A stretch of 64,000 nt of DNA from UBA4055 sp964648295 (GTDB lineage: Bacteria; UBA4055), in assembly GCA_964648295.1 (NCBI GenBank), contig CAZYNH010000002.1:1-64000 (forward strand), written 5' to 3'. How positions within the stretch are numbered: position 1 is the first letter of the stretch; each line of letters starts with the position of its first letter. The notes under the pieces are model-generated. The model saw only the letters and a program-made list of their open reading frames with translations, did no database searches and was not told the DNA's origin. Shown here piece by piece: positions 17,589 through 27,189 of the stretch. Both the position numbers and the translations under genes were made by a program.

Positions 17589-17670
17589 TGATTTACAAAG
17601 GGTTACGCATTAGACAGAAAGATGATTTATAAGGGTGTAAATGTAATCCCTTGCGGCATGCTGTAAATCA
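17589..17670. repeat. inverted-repeat element beside the DUF4143 ATPase gene
   Basis: TGATTTACA (17589-17597) is mirrored by TGTAAATCA (17662-17670), with a third copy-like word TGATTTAT at 17623 and matching AGGGTTAC / GTAATCCC words inside. It lies between the AraC-type gene and the 3' end of the ATPase gene at 17682. Similar ATGATTTA/TGATTTATGG words occur in the repeats at 3172 and 5848. Confidence 0.4.
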
Positions 17671-17681
17671 ACCCAAAATCT

Positions 17682-18983
17682 TCATTTCCACAAAAGCCAT
17701 TTCCATACAGGACAAATTTTTATTGTAAAACCGTCAATTACTTCGACCCCTTCGTCATCAACAGTAATGACTGAAAGATTGTCAGTTTTTAGAAATTGAG
17801 CCGACTTAACTAAAGCCCTGAATTCACGGTTCTTAACTTCGGATTTGTCAACGCTGTAACAAGCCTGTACTAATCCCTCGATCCTGCCGTTTCTGCTGAT
17901 CACGAAATCTACTTCGTGCTCTTCTCTGGTTTTATAATAATTTATTGTATATCCTCTCCGCTTCAATTCAAGATAGATCAAATTCTCAAAAGCTCTAGTA
18001 TCATCTATACTTTCAGCATAAGAAACAGCTCTTGCCAAGGCCCAATCCGCACAGTAGATTTTTTTATAATTCCTTGAACGGACTTTTTCAGAAACGGAAT
18101 AGATCTCTACGGGAAATATCATGTAGGCATCAGAGAGATACGCCAAAAATTTATACAGAGTATCTTTACCGAAAGAAAGACCGGCATTTTGTATATTTTC
18201 CGAAAGTCTGCTTACTGTCATCGGACAGGCGGTTCTTGCCACCAGAGAATCAGCAAAAAATCGTAAAAGCGGAACATTGATGTTATCTTCAGGATGAGAT
18301 TCAATAATATCTCTTAATATCATTGCATCCCAGTAAGTCCGTAACATTTCAGATTGTCTGTTCTCAGGAATATCCAATAAACCGGGAAATCCGCCCTGAA
18401 CAATGTATTTCCTAAAATAATTCAATAAAAGATCGCATTCCTTTGTAGTTTTCATATTCTCTTTAATATTATAATGCCTGAGAAATTCCCTGAAAGAAAA
18501 CGGAGAAAGCTCGTACGGAAATAATTTACCTCTTAAGGCAGAAGCGTATTCTCCTCTCTGCAGGGCAGCTGTCGAACCTGTAATGATCACTTTGTGAGAT
18601 CTTGATTCGATAAGATATAAAATATAGTCTTCCCAGCCCTTGACCCTGTGGATTTCGTCAAAAATAAAATACACTTCTTCAGAATTCCTCTTTTCTGGGA
18701 ATAAAGCGTAATAGGCAGAGTCTATCAGATGCAATTCCGTTGAAGGAATGTTTATCAGCCTGTGATCGTTGAACTGGATCCTGCAGATATTTTCACTCAA
18801 TCCTTTTGATGATAATTCTTTTGCAAGCTGGTGTGTTCTGAAAGTCTTTCCGCATCTTCTTACTCCGGTTATTCCGGCTGCCATAAAGGGAATAAAGTCG
18901 ATCTCGAGGTCTCTTTGAGTAATATTTTCCGCATCTTTAGACTGATAATCGAGAATTATTTTCTGAATCGATTCTTTATCCAT
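17682..18983 (-). CDS. AAA ATPase with DUF4143 domain (AAA_14 family)
   Basis: A predicted 433-residue ATPase. Walker A is GVRRCGKTF (40-48), with F instead of the usual T/S after T. Walker B is VYFIFDEIHR (about 104-113). The C-terminal DUF4143 part has HEVDFVISRNGRIEGLVQAC, in which the usual acidic E-x-K motif is weakened to LVQAC. The start at 18983 (MDKES) is chosen because GGAG lies seven bases upstream; an ATG at 18995 overlaps the ribosome site. It is monocistronic in appearance. Function unknown, as for the whole family. Confidence 0.8.
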   Translation of the reverse strand: MDKESIQKIILDYQSKDAENITQRDLEIDFIPFMAAGITGVRRCGKTFRTHQLAKELSSKGLSENICRIQFNDHRLINIPSTELHLIDSAYYALFPEKRNSEEVYFIFDEIHRVKGWEDYILYLIESRSHKVIITGSTAALQRGEYASALRGKLFPYELSPFSFREFLRHYNIKENMKTTKECDLLLNYFRKYIVQGGFPGLLDIPENRQSEMLRTYWDAMILRDIIESHPEDNINVPLLRFFADSLVARTACPMTVSRLSENIQNAGLSFGKDTLYKFLAYLSDAYMIFPVEIYSVSEKVRSRNYKKIYCADWALARAVSYAESIDDTRAFENLIYLELKRRGYTINYYKTREEHEVDFVISRNGRIEGLVQACYSVDKSEVKNREFRALVKSAQFLKTDNLSVITVDDEGVEVIDGFTIKICPVWKWLLWK

Positions 18984-19144
18984 AATACTCTCCATTGATT
19001 TACTTCCTTATGCAAAGGACAATATAACGCTTTTTCTTCCTTTTCGCAAGGATTATTTTCTTCATTCCCGTTTTCTCTATCTAACTACATCACAAAATCC
19101 ATAAAATTTTCTCTGCTTATCTGCTTGAATTCGGCAAGTTGTCG

Positions 19145-20293
19145 TTAATAATCATAAACATCAATTACATTTTTTTCTCTGTCGAGATAGTATAATCTGC
19201 TCCCGGAAAATATCACGCTGCTTCTGACCTGCCATAATAAGCCTATCGTACTTTTGTCCATCAGATCGTACTTGACCCTGTTCAGGAATTTGCCGTCTTT
19301 GAAAATATCAACATAAACTCCGTCTTTATCCTTATGCCTGTCTATGCTCGGAATAACAAGAAGTCTGCCGTATTTGTCGGTGTACATTTCATAGATCGCT
19401 TTTTTGAATTCATCCACTTTGGGTTCATCACCTTTTCTCATCACTTTTTTCATATCTTCGATGTATTTATCTTTCTCATTTTTCTCAATTCTGATCTTCT
19501 GATAAGATTTTCTGATCTCTGATTTTTTATTCCCGTCATGGCCATACACAAGGATTCGATACTGATAGTCTGTATTGTCTGAAAGGTATGCATAATTATC
19601 ATCTGTCGCTAAGGGAGCCCGAAAAACCAACCAATCGATCTTTCCGTCCATAAATTCTTCCTGATTCATCGGATTTTTCTGAATGCAGCTTTTAACTGTC
19701 AGTGTTTTAAGGTCGATCATGCAATAATCAATATCGGCGATCTCTCTATCCTTTCCCAGATTCGGGATGAAAACGAAACCTGCGAGATTTTTCCCTGAAG
19801 GAGAATATTTGAACCATTGAGGCTGTATCCTGTCCACCTTTTTACCATAGAAGAAATTTCCGTCAAGGTCGAATTTGCTGATCACGGTCGATCCGTTACT
19901 GTAAATATTCAGAGTATCGTTTAAGATGTACATTATCGAAGGGTCATAAAATTCACCCGGTCCCTGTCCCTCTCTGCCGATAGCCTTTATGAATTTCCCT
20001 TCGGGATCATATTTCTTTACATTTAAAGCCATGACATCAAGAACGAATATATTTTGAGATCCATCCTCGGTTATTAAGTAAGGAAGTCTGAGTTCAGCGG
20101 TTGAGTCTGATCCTGATTCCGAAGATATTGTGAAAAGTTTCTTTAACTCAAGCTTCGCTTCCTGATCATTCGGCACATCAGAGTTGCTGTATAAATTTAC
20201 TCCGTTTACCTCAGTGACCGAAAAATTCTCGGATTTTCCTGTACAACTTAATAAAAACATTGACGCCAAAAATGCGAATATCAATTTCTTCAT
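19145..20293 (-). CDS. six-bladed beta-propeller lipoprotein
   Basis: A 382-residue protein with lipobox MFLLSC after a short signal peptide. The N-terminal mature part (VTEVNGVNLYSNSDVPND) closely matches that of the propeller at 851 (VSEVNGIRVTRNTGVPAD), and blade motifs such as GREGQGPGEF and YGRLLVIPS recur. It ends IDVYDY. It is a clear paralogue, standing alone between the ATPase gene and vapBC. Envelope location is predicted; no enzymatic residues are recognized. Confidence 0.8.
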   Translation of the reverse strand: MKKLIFAFLASMFLLSCTGKSENFSVTEVNGVNLYSNSDVPNDQEAKLELKKLFTISSESGSDSTAELRLPYLITEDGSQNIFVLDVMALNVKKYDPEGKFIKAIGREGQGPGEFYDPSIMYILNDTLNIYSNGSTVISKFDLDGNFFYGKKVDRIQPQWFKYSPSGKNLAGFVFIPNLGKDREIADIDYCMIDLKTLTVKSCIQKNPMNQEEFMDGKIDWLVFRAPLATDDNYAYLSDNTDYQYRILVYGHDGNKKSEIRKSYQKIRIEKNEKDKYIEDMKKVMRKGDEPKVDEFKKAIYEMYTDKYGRLLVIPSIDRHKDKDGVYVDIFKDGKFLNRVKYDLMDKSTIGLLWQVRSSVIFSGSRLYYLDREKNVIDVYDY

Positions 20294-20493
20294 TTCCGCT
20301 CTCCCTATTTTAGATTTTTCGTTAAAAAGATATTAGAAATTAAAGAATTGTCGCAGAAAGTTCAATCTACTTATGACGGATGGCTGATCTTTGGGGATGA
20401 AAGTTCTGATTAGCCAAGTGAATTGTCTGAATTAGTGTTAATTTGGCAAGTTCAAGGGTTTTGTTCATAACTGAAATAAAGGCTAATGAACCT

Positions 20494-20892
20494 TTATTTG
20501 ATCAACTCAAAATATTCCGATCTTGAAGCTTTCTTATCGAAAGTGAGTACTTTGCCGCAGCCGCACTCAATCGAAACTAGCCCTATTAAAAGGTCTGCGA
20601 GATCCGTGTTTACTTTTCTTGCTGTCACGGCTAATTTCTGTATAGCGTTATGCTGTTCGAACACCAGTATCGGAAGGAGAAGGATGTCTGAAATAGCTTC
20701 AACGATCTTGTCTCTCGGAATTTCATAGGCAGATTCCAAAACCCAGATGGTCTCAAGAATAACTGCGACAGGTATAAAGAACCTCGAATTCTCCTTTTCG
20801 GCGGAAGTGAAAATATTTAATACTTTTTGCGCCTGCTCAGTGTCATCCCCTGTCAGAAAACGCACAAGTACATTGGTATCAAGCGCTTTCAT
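20494..20892 (-). CDS. vapC: VapC-like PIN-domain RNase toxin
   Basis: A 132-residue PIN-domain protein starting MKALDTNVLVRFLTGDD (first active-site Asp in LDTN), with a further acidic residue in ILETIWVLE and a late Asp in NTDLADLLIG. These are the metal-binding residues of VapC RNases. It overlaps the vapB antitoxin gene by 1 bp. All key residues are present and the length is normal, so an active toxin is expected. Confidence 0.88.
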   Translation of the reverse strand: MKALDTNVLVRFLTGDDTEQAQKVLNIFTSAEKENSRFFIPVAVILETIWVLESAYEIPRDKIVEAISDILLLPILVFEQHNAIQKLAVTARKVNTDLADLLIGLVSIECGCGKVLTFDKKASRSEYFELIK

Positions 20893-21137
20893 CAGTTCTT
20901 CTCCCTGAATCTTGATCTGACGGCGTCGTTCATTTCTTCAACACTTACGGTTCTTTTTATGTTATCCCGCAGTTTACCGAAAACTTCCGATACTTTTTTT
21001 GTGACAGGCCTCATTATGGCCTCACCGTCTTTAACAATGACTATCTCGATCACATCACCGGTATTCAGATGAAGATCGTCCCTTACTTTCTTGGGGATTG
21101 TGATCTGTCCTTTGGTCGTTATTGTAGCTGTTGACAT
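20892..21137 (-). CDS. vapB: VapB-like AbrB-family antitoxin
   Basis: An 81-residue protein starting MSTATITTKGQITIPKKVR, the canonical AbrB/SpoVT fold (K-G-Q-I-T-I-P-K), followed by a C-terminal region likely to wrap the VapC toxin. It is the first gene of the pair. Two 13-bp direct repeats in its leader, ATTCCTTACTTTA, are probable autoregulatory sites. Confidence 0.88.
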   Translation of the reverse strand: MSTATITTKGQITIPKKVRDDLHLNTGDVIEIVIVKDGEAIMRPVTKKVSEVFGKLRDNIKRTVSVEEMNDAVRSRFREKN

Positions 21138-21142
21138 TGTGC

Positions 21143-21202
21143 ATTCCTTACTTTATTCAATATTCCTTACTTTAATATAAGGAGACTTTGTTAAGAAGTC
21201 AA
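21143..21202 (-). promoter_or_regulatory. vapBC promoter with 13-bp direct-repeat operator
   Basis: On the minus strand TTGACT (21202-21197), 17 bases, then TATATT (21179-21174). The repeat ATTCCTTACTTTA occurs at 21143-21155 and 21162-21174, 19 bp apart, spanning the likely transcription start and the ribosome site. Fits autorepression by VapB/VapBC. Confidence 0.7.
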
Positions 21203-21212
21203 GTTATTTTTC

Positions 21213-21767
21213 TCATAAAAAGCTGTCAGCCACGATCTTGATCCCGATCAGGATCAGGATGATCCCGCCGACAAGTTCGGCGCTCTGTCCCAGCCTTCTG
21301 CCGGCGCGCCTGCCGATACTTACGCCTGTGATTGACACGATGAAAGTCGTGCAGGCGATAATAATAGCGGGAAACAGGATGTGCTCGCCGAGTACTAGTA
21401 TGCTTAAGCCGGCGGCCAGGGCGTCAATGCTTGTTGCGAAGGCCATTACCAGCAGCGGGCGGATATCGAAATAGCAGAATGTTTTGCAGTCCTCCGCTTT
21501 CCTGCTCTCGATTATCATTTTTATGCCTATTATGCTCAGCAGCCCCATTGCGATCCAGTGATCGAACGCTTCTATATATTTAAGGAACAGCAGCCCGCCC
21601 GTCCAGCCGATCGCGGGCATGATGCCCTGAAATGCGCCGAAGAAAGCCGACATTTTCAGTTTATCGCCTGTACTGACAGCCGGCGAACAGATGCCCGCTG
21701 CGATCGAGACCGCGAAGGCGTCCGCTGAAAGCGCAAGGGCTAGTAAAAAAACTTCGAACAGGCTCAT
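21213..21767 (-). CDS. mntP: MntP-like manganese efflux membrane protein
   Basis: A 184-residue protein with about six membrane helices. It starts MSLFEVFLLALALSADAFAVS and carries the mirrored MAFATSIDALAAG motif; the paired D-A-x-A/D-A-L-A-A motifs are the conserved aspartates of the MntP (DUF204) family that exports Mn2+. It overlaps the methyltransferase gene by 4 bp. No yybP-ykoY-like riboswitch was seen, since the gene sits inside an operon. Confidence 0.85.
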   Translation of the reverse strand: MSLFEVFLLALALSADAFAVSIAAGICSPAVSTGDKLKMSAFFGAFQGIMPAIGWTGGLLFLKYIEAFDHWIAMGLLSIIGIKMIIESRKAEDCKTFCYFDIRPLLVMAFATSIDALAAGLSILVLGEHILFPAIIIACTTFIVSITGVSIGRRAGRRLGQSAELVGGIILILIGIKIVADSFL

Positions 21768-23002
21768 GACTCTTTCCTTTTTAGTATGGCGAGCGATTCG
21801 ATGTGAATTGTGTTCGGGAACATATCGTAAGCCGTAATTTCAGATATTGCATAATTATCAAGCAGATCAATATCTCTTTTCTGCGTTTTCGGTTCGCACG
21901 AAAGATAGATGAAAGTTTCCGCTCCTGAAGAGTCAATTTTATTCAGAGTTATTGGATCTATTCCCTTTCTGGGCGGATCGGCTATTATCATGTCGTATTT
22001 TTCTGTAACGGCAGTCCCGGCCGCGTCTCCTGTTATGAGCTCCGTGTTCTCATTTTCTTCCAGAAACCCGAACGATCCGGGATTTGACTCAACGCATGTT
22101 CTTCTTATGCCGGGAAAGTCCGAAAGCACTCCGCAGCCTGAATAAAGGTCAAGTATCTTCATGCCCGGCAGAACAAGCGATCGTATTTTTTCGACAATAC
22201 GGTCAAGAATGAAAATATTTGCCTGAAAAAAAGATACAGGCGATACCTTATAGGTATTGTTAGCGGTAACTATATTGCAGTAATCTGGTCCCGAAACAAA
22301 GACGGGGTCCTTAATTATTACCGAGTTGGTCCCCGATGAGACCGAATAAAACGCGGATGTTACTCCCGGGATGTTTTTCAATATTCTGTTGAGCTCCTCA
22401 GACGGTTCTTTAAGAATAAATCCAACCTGAATATCTTCACCAGAACCTCTAATAAAGATCTGTTCCGGCATTTTTTCATCAGGCAGTAATTCGAGATCTT
22501 TCTTTATATGCTCTATGATCATCTTCATCTCAGGAATCAGGACCGGGCACGGATGACCCCATCCCGTAATTTCATGCGAGTTCTGCCTGTATGTCCCCGT
22601 TACTGTTTTTCCGCCTTTTTTACCGACCGGCAGTACGGCTCTGCTCCTGTACGCGTACTGAGGCGAGGGTATAATACTGATACTTCTGCCGTAAAGTGCG
22701 GCGATATTTTCCTTCTTAAGCTCAAGCTGTTTTTCGTACGAAGCGGATATCAGTTCGCAGGAGCTGCATTTTCTGTTCAGGCATTCTGATCTGACCCTGC
22801 CTTTATCCGGTTTGAGTATTTTAATTATTTTACCGAAAGAAATGTTCTTTCCTGCTTTAACTATCCTGATCTCCGCTTTTTCTCCCGGCAGAAGCCCCGG
22901 GCAGATCAGTTTTTTACCGTCCTCCGTTGTGACTACGGATTCATACCTGTCGTTCAGACACCCTCCCGCAATGTTCAGGATCATGTTCTTCTCAAGGTTC
23001 AT
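21764..23002 (-). CDS. TrmA/RlmD-type RNA uracil-5-methyltransferase
   Basis: A 412-residue enzyme: N-terminal TRAM-like region (residues about 1-60), a cysteine set CLNRKCSSCEL that suggests an Fe-S cluster, and a C-terminal SAM domain with LDLYSGCGVLSD, IIADPPRKGID and the catalytic YLSCEP motif. This architecture is that of 23S rRNA m5U methyltransferases (RlmD/RlmCD). The exact target base cannot be decided. It overlaps both neighbours by 4 bp in a tight operon. Confidence 0.85.
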   Translation of the reverse strand: MNLEKNMILNIAGGCLNDRYESVVTTEDGKKLICPGLLPGEKAEIRIVKAGKNISFGKIIKILKPDKGRVRSECLNRKCSSCELISASYEKQLELKKENIAALYGRSISIIPSPQYAYRSRAVLPVGKKGGKTVTGTYRQNSHEITGWGHPCPVLIPEMKMIIEHIKKDLELLPDEKMPEQIFIRGSGEDIQVGFILKEPSEELNRILKNIPGVTSAFYSVSSGTNSVIIKDPVFVSGPDYCNIVTANNTYKVSPVSFFQANIFILDRIVEKIRSLVLPGMKILDLYSGCGVLSDFPGIRRTCVESNPGSFGFLEENENTELITGDAAGTAVTEKYDMIIADPPRKGIDPITLNKIDSSGAETFIYLSCEPKTQKRDIDLLDNYAISEITAYDMFPNTIHIESLAILKRKES

Positions 23003-26000
23003 CGGAGCCTCAGAAAATTCTTAACATAATTGTACGGCTCCGAAATATTCAAAAACCTGTATCGGTAGCTGATACCCATATTGTAGCCGTATTCTTCGCT
23101 GATAGAATTATACTGGTATCCGATCGAAGTATATATATAATTATTGAGCCTGTAATCGAAGCCGAGCGTGTTCCTGTATCCGTATTCCCTCTCCGAAATC
23201 TCGATATATTCCTCCGAACCGATATATTTTGAGTTCCATGTAAGAGCCAGATCATCCGTAATAAATTTAGAAATATAGAACTCGCTGCCCACAAAGTATT
23301 CGGCGTAGCTTTCCGGAATTTCAAGGTAACCAAGCTCACGGTCAAAAAAATTCCCGCTGACATTCGGTCTTATCGAGACCTGTGCACCCAGAAATCTACC
23401 GAGAAGGTTTTCGATTGGCGATAAAATCGGGCTGAACAGCCTCGTATCGACCGCCCCGGCGAAGATATCCTTTGCCGTTCCGCCTGTATCAAGGCCCGAA
23501 ATACCTCCGCTTTTTTCCAGCCACGAATTGCCGAACTCGTCAACAAGAACGATGGAAATGTCGCTTATACGCGCTCCTTCCGAGTCTATTATCACGCCGT
23601 CGCGGTCTTTGGTGACTATCTTAAGATACACCGTCTCATATCCCGAGTACCCTGTGCTGTCGGCTTTTGTCTTTACGCTTGTTTTTCCTGAAGCTTTCAG
23701 GTAGGGGTCTGTATATCCCCTTATATTGTTCTGGCCGTCGAACCTGACCGAAACATCTTCGACCGAGAAATTCAGCGCGGAATAGCTGCCCGTGCCGTTC
23801 CTGCCGGAGATCGTTCCGGAGTATAGAAGCTCTTTGGGTTTGAACACATTTCCTTTTATGGAAAGGCCCTTGTTGTCGGCGGCTATATTAATGTTTACAT
23901 TGCTGAGTTCGTTATCCATCTGAGAAATGGATTTAACGAACCTTTTCCAGATGGATTTTTCTTCGGATCCCGCATTGTAAAAATATTTGTTGCCGCCAGA
24001 CGGTATTATCTCAATATCAAGTTCAAGGTCACCGAAGACAGATCTGAAGCTGATATCGCTTTCCCTACCCTTACTTTTTTCTTCTTTTAAGAAAGGATAA
24101 GTGATCCTCGCGTTCTTAAGGAATCCTTTTCCGTCAATAACAAGATTTCCTCTTTTTTTGTAGATCCTGAATTTATTGTCCTTCTTGCCTTTAAGGACAA
24201 AATTCCCGTAATCATCCGGAAGCATCATCCTGTATGCGTTGAATTCGATCCCCTCGCTGCCAACGGTAATGGCAAGGTGACCAAGATTAATTCCGCCCGG
24301 CAGAATTATATCTCCATAATTTTCGCTCGAAACAGAATTTTCCACCTTGATCGCGGCTCCGGTAGCCGATTCTCTCATTATGAATTTAATTACGTCGAGC
24401 CTCATTGATTCGTCAATAAAGAGTTTTGACCTTATCCTGTGAAAGCCTTCGCTCGATCCGTAAGGCCTGAACTTTCCGTCAAGAATATATAGTTCAAGCT
24501 CCTTAAGTTTTGGTTTGCTGTACCAGCCTTCGATCGTGAATTTGCCTTCGCACTCGGATGAAGCATCTGAGATATAGGTCGTTTTTTTGTCAAGATACCC
24601 GAGCAGATCGCCGTAGAAATTTCCGGTAACATATATTTCGGCTCTGTCGCTGTATGGAATAAAACCTTCCGCATTGATATTTAAATATTTGCCCGCGTCA
24701 GCCTCGAATTTCTTAACAAGAACGCCTGTACTGTCGAATTCAGCGGTGATCAGTTCGATCTTTTCAATAAGATCTCCGTTCACGGATCCCTTTTCTAATA
24801 TTATTTCCGAGTTCTTGAGCCTTATATCACCGAACTTTCCTGTGAGGCCGGCTTTATATTTCAATTTCCCCGCCAGTTCTATGTGTTCTATAAAAGGGTT
24901 GATAAATCCCGCGGGCATTTCGCCGTATGTCTCAAGATCTATCTTTTTCATATCATTAATGTAACCGGACATAGTCATTATTTTTGATATTCCTTCATAG
25001 AATATCAGTTTCTCAACCCTTATTCTGTCATTCTCAAGATGGAATTGACCCTCCCCGGAAACAATTATACTGTCGCCTTCAGCGTCTTTGTATTTAAGGA
25101 TATTCTCGTTGATAAAAATATCGGCATAGGGTCTTGATAAATCGCCTCTAAGCTTTAAAGAGATGTCCGTATTTGTCGAAAGCTGTTTTATTCCGAAAAA
25201 TTTTCCCAGGTCGAAATTATACGCTTCTACGCTTCCGCCGAGAGACCTGCTTTTGAGATTAAGCGCCGCTTTGCCTTTGACCTCTTTCGAGTCAAAATAA
25301 ATATCGGAAAATACAATCGAGTCATTTGAGACCGAAAGCCTGAAATTAGCCGGGCGGCTCATAAAATTCTTTTCGCCCGGGACCCAGTTGGCGAACGATT
25401 CCAGTTTTTCTTTACCGAGCATAAATTTTGCCTCCAGCTCGCCGAAAAGAGCGGATCCGGGGTCAGAAGAACCTGTTTTAATTCTAAAATAATCCCGGTC
25501 GCCTTCTATTTCGCAGAACAGAGCCGGGCCGTCCTCAACAAGCAGCGCGCCTGTTAATGTCCTGACGACGCTCATCATGTCGCTTCCAGAGAAGCTGTAG
25601 CTGTTCTTTGAGAAATCATAACGGCCGGAGAAAGTTTTATTCTGTTCATCAGAAAAAAGAGATATCTCTGCCGTACCGTTCCTTACTCTAATGCTTGAAG
25701 ACAGGACTTTTTCATCCGACCTCTTAAAATCAAAAGCGTTAAGGGATGCGTCCATATCCGGGAATTTTCCGTAAAGCCCTCTGATACGGCCCTCAGTTAT
25801 AACCGACAGGCTCTTGAGGTAATCCCCCGCGGCCGCGAAACTGGAAAAGAGCTGTCCTGTTGTCTTAAAGTTAAGCTCGTATGAGGCATTCTTTGAAAGC
25901 AGATCCGAGATCTTTCCGCTCATCTTTATTACGCTGTTGAAGCCCAGCAGAACGGCCTCTTTAATAAAAACCTCTCCTGTTTTATAGCGGCCGGAAAGGG

Positions 26001-27174
26001 CAATATCTTTATAGACGAAGTTTTTATATTTTACCGCAGGTGAAGAAAGTTTGAATATGATCTCAGGATCGGTCATTTTGTCTGTAATATGAAGGTCGAG
26101 ACTGTTTTCATCGCCTGCCGTTATATCTTTTGCCAGTTCGCCGAACCCTGTATCTTTCAAAAGAGAAATGATGCTGCCGCTGCTTATATTTCCTGCCGAA
26201 AGGAAAATATCTCCGGCGGGATTAAGGATGTTGAATATTTTTCCGCTGCCGGAATACTGTATCCCGTTAAGAAATCCCCGTATCGAACCGAATGATACCA
26301 GTCCGTTGACATAAGTCAGATCGAAGCCGGCTTTTTTTAAGAATATCCTGTTGTTAAAAGAAATATCCAGGTCCGACAGATAGAACCCGCCGGTCACATA
26401 CAGCTCTTTTTCGGAGTACCGGTTGATCTCCACTTTAACGCTTCCTTTATACCGCCCCCTGTCGATATTGTAAAGCCCGAACGGGGATTTGAACTTTGAA
26501 AGCTCGTTCTCGCCGAGATCGAGATCTATATCCGCCGAGTAATCTGTGTTGTCGATATGGCCTTTAAGTACAATATCGTTCCCTTCCGGATCGAGGAATT
26601 TACCGCTTAATCCGAGATCGATGTTGCCTTTTTCGTCGTACTCCGCCGACCCGCTCATTCCGTTAATGAACTGTAGTCCGAAATCCGAAACATAAGACAG
26701 ATTGACATCGCGGATGATTATGGATTTTACATAATCGTATTCTTTCAGAAAATCGAGTATGTTCTTAAAATCTTCATAATCGAAGCGCCATTCCTGCGCG
26801 GTGTCGGGCCTTGTTTCAGGGTTTATGATTATACTGCAGCCTTCAACCGAAACAGACCTGGCTTTAAGCGCTTTTTCGCCCCGGGTGAACAGGCTTTTTA
26901 TCAGGTGGGTCAGAGAAAAATCGACCTTCAGAATGTCAATTTGTAAACTGACATTTTCTTTTTCGTAAAGAATATCTTTAAGACGGAGTCCGTTAAGGTT
27001 CACTACTATTCCGCCAATATCAAACCCGTCGGCCATTATCGCGGGTCCGACTGTCTCGATAAGGTGTTTTTTAACCACTGGAGAGATCAGCGCCTTCTGG
27101 ATAAGGTTATAAGCTGCCAGCGCGATTATAACAAGTAAAACCGAGTAATAAAATATTCTGTTCCGGACTTTCAA
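22999..27174 (-). CDS. TamB-like AsmA-family envelope protein
   Basis: A 1391-residue protein with one N-terminal membrane helix (IFYYSVLLVIIALAAYNLI) and then a very long series of beta-strand-rich repeats. The C-terminal third resembles the DUF490/TamB domain (VSVRFDGQNNIRGYTDPYLKASG, later VSIRPNVSGNFFDRE). TamB-type proteins bridge inner and outer membranes and take part in lipid transport or barrel-protein assembly, so this implies a diderm cell. The start is TTG at 27174 with GGAG seven bases upstream. It is the longest gene here. Confidence 0.8.
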   Translation of the reverse strand: MKVRNRIFYYSVLLVIIALAAYNLIQKALISPVVKKHLIETVGPAIMADGFDIGGIVVNLNGLRLKDILYEKENVSLQIDILKVDFSLTHLIKSLFTRGEKALKARSVSVEGCSIIINPETRPDTAQEWRFDYEDFKNILDFLKEYDYVKSIIIRDVNLSYVSDFGLQFINGMSGSAEYDEKGNIDLGLSGKFLDPEGNDIVLKGHIDNTDYSADIDLDLGENELSKFKSPFGLYNIDRGRYKGSVKVEINRYSEKELYVTGGFYLSDLDISFNNRIFLKKAGFDLTYVNGLVSFGSIRGFLNGIQYSGSGKIFNILNPAGDIFLSAGNISSGSIISLLKDTGFGELAKDITAGDENSLDLHITDKMTDPEIIFKLSSPAVKYKNFVYKDIALSGRYKTGEVFIKEAVLLGFNSVIKMSGKISDLLSKNASYELNFKTTGQLFSSFAAAGDYLKSLSVITEGRIRGLYGKFPDMDASLNAFDFKRSDEKVLSSSIRVRNGTAEISLFSDEQNKTFSGRYDFSKNSYSFSGSDMMSVVRTLTGALLVEDGPALFCEIEGDRDYFRIKTGSSDPGSALFGELEAKFMLGKEKLESFANWVPGEKNFMSRPANFRLSVSNDSIVFSDIYFDSKEVKGKAALNLKSRSLGGSVEAYNFDLGKFFGIKQLSTNTDISLKLRGDLSRPYADIFINENILKYKDAEGDSIIVSGEGQFHLENDRIRVEKLIFYEGISKIMTMSGYINDMKKIDLETYGEMPAGFINPFIEHIELAGKLKYKAGLTGKFGDIRLKNSEIILEKGSVNGDLIEKIELITAEFDSTGVLVKKFEADAGKYLNINAEGFIPYSDRAEIYVTGNFYGDLLGYLDKKTTYISDASSECEGKFTIEGWYSKPKLKELELYILDGKFRPYGSSEGFHRIRSKLFIDESMRLDVIKFIMRESATGAAIKVENSVSSENYGDIILPGGINLGHLAITVGSEGIEFNAYRMMLPDDYGNFVLKGKKDNKFRIYKKRGNLVIDGKGFLKNARITYPFLKEEKSKGRESDISFRSVFGDLELDIEIIPSGGNKYFYNAGSEEKSIWKRFVKSISQMDNELSNVNINIAADNKGLSIKGNVFKPKELLYSGTISGRNGTGSYSALNFSVEDVSVRFDGQNNIRGYTDPYLKASGKTSVKTKADSTGYSGYETVYLKIVTKDRDGVIIDSEGARISDISIVLVDEFGNSWLEKSGGISGLDTGGTAKDIFAGAVDTRLFSPILSPIENLLGRFLGAQVSIRPNVSGNFFDRELGYLEIPESYAEYFVGSEFYISKFITDDLALTWNSKYIGSEEYIEISEREYGYRNTLGFDYRLNNYIYTSIGYQYNSISEEYGYNMGISYRYRFLNISEPYNYVKNFLRLR

Positions 27175-27189
27175 TAAACGGCTCCGAAT

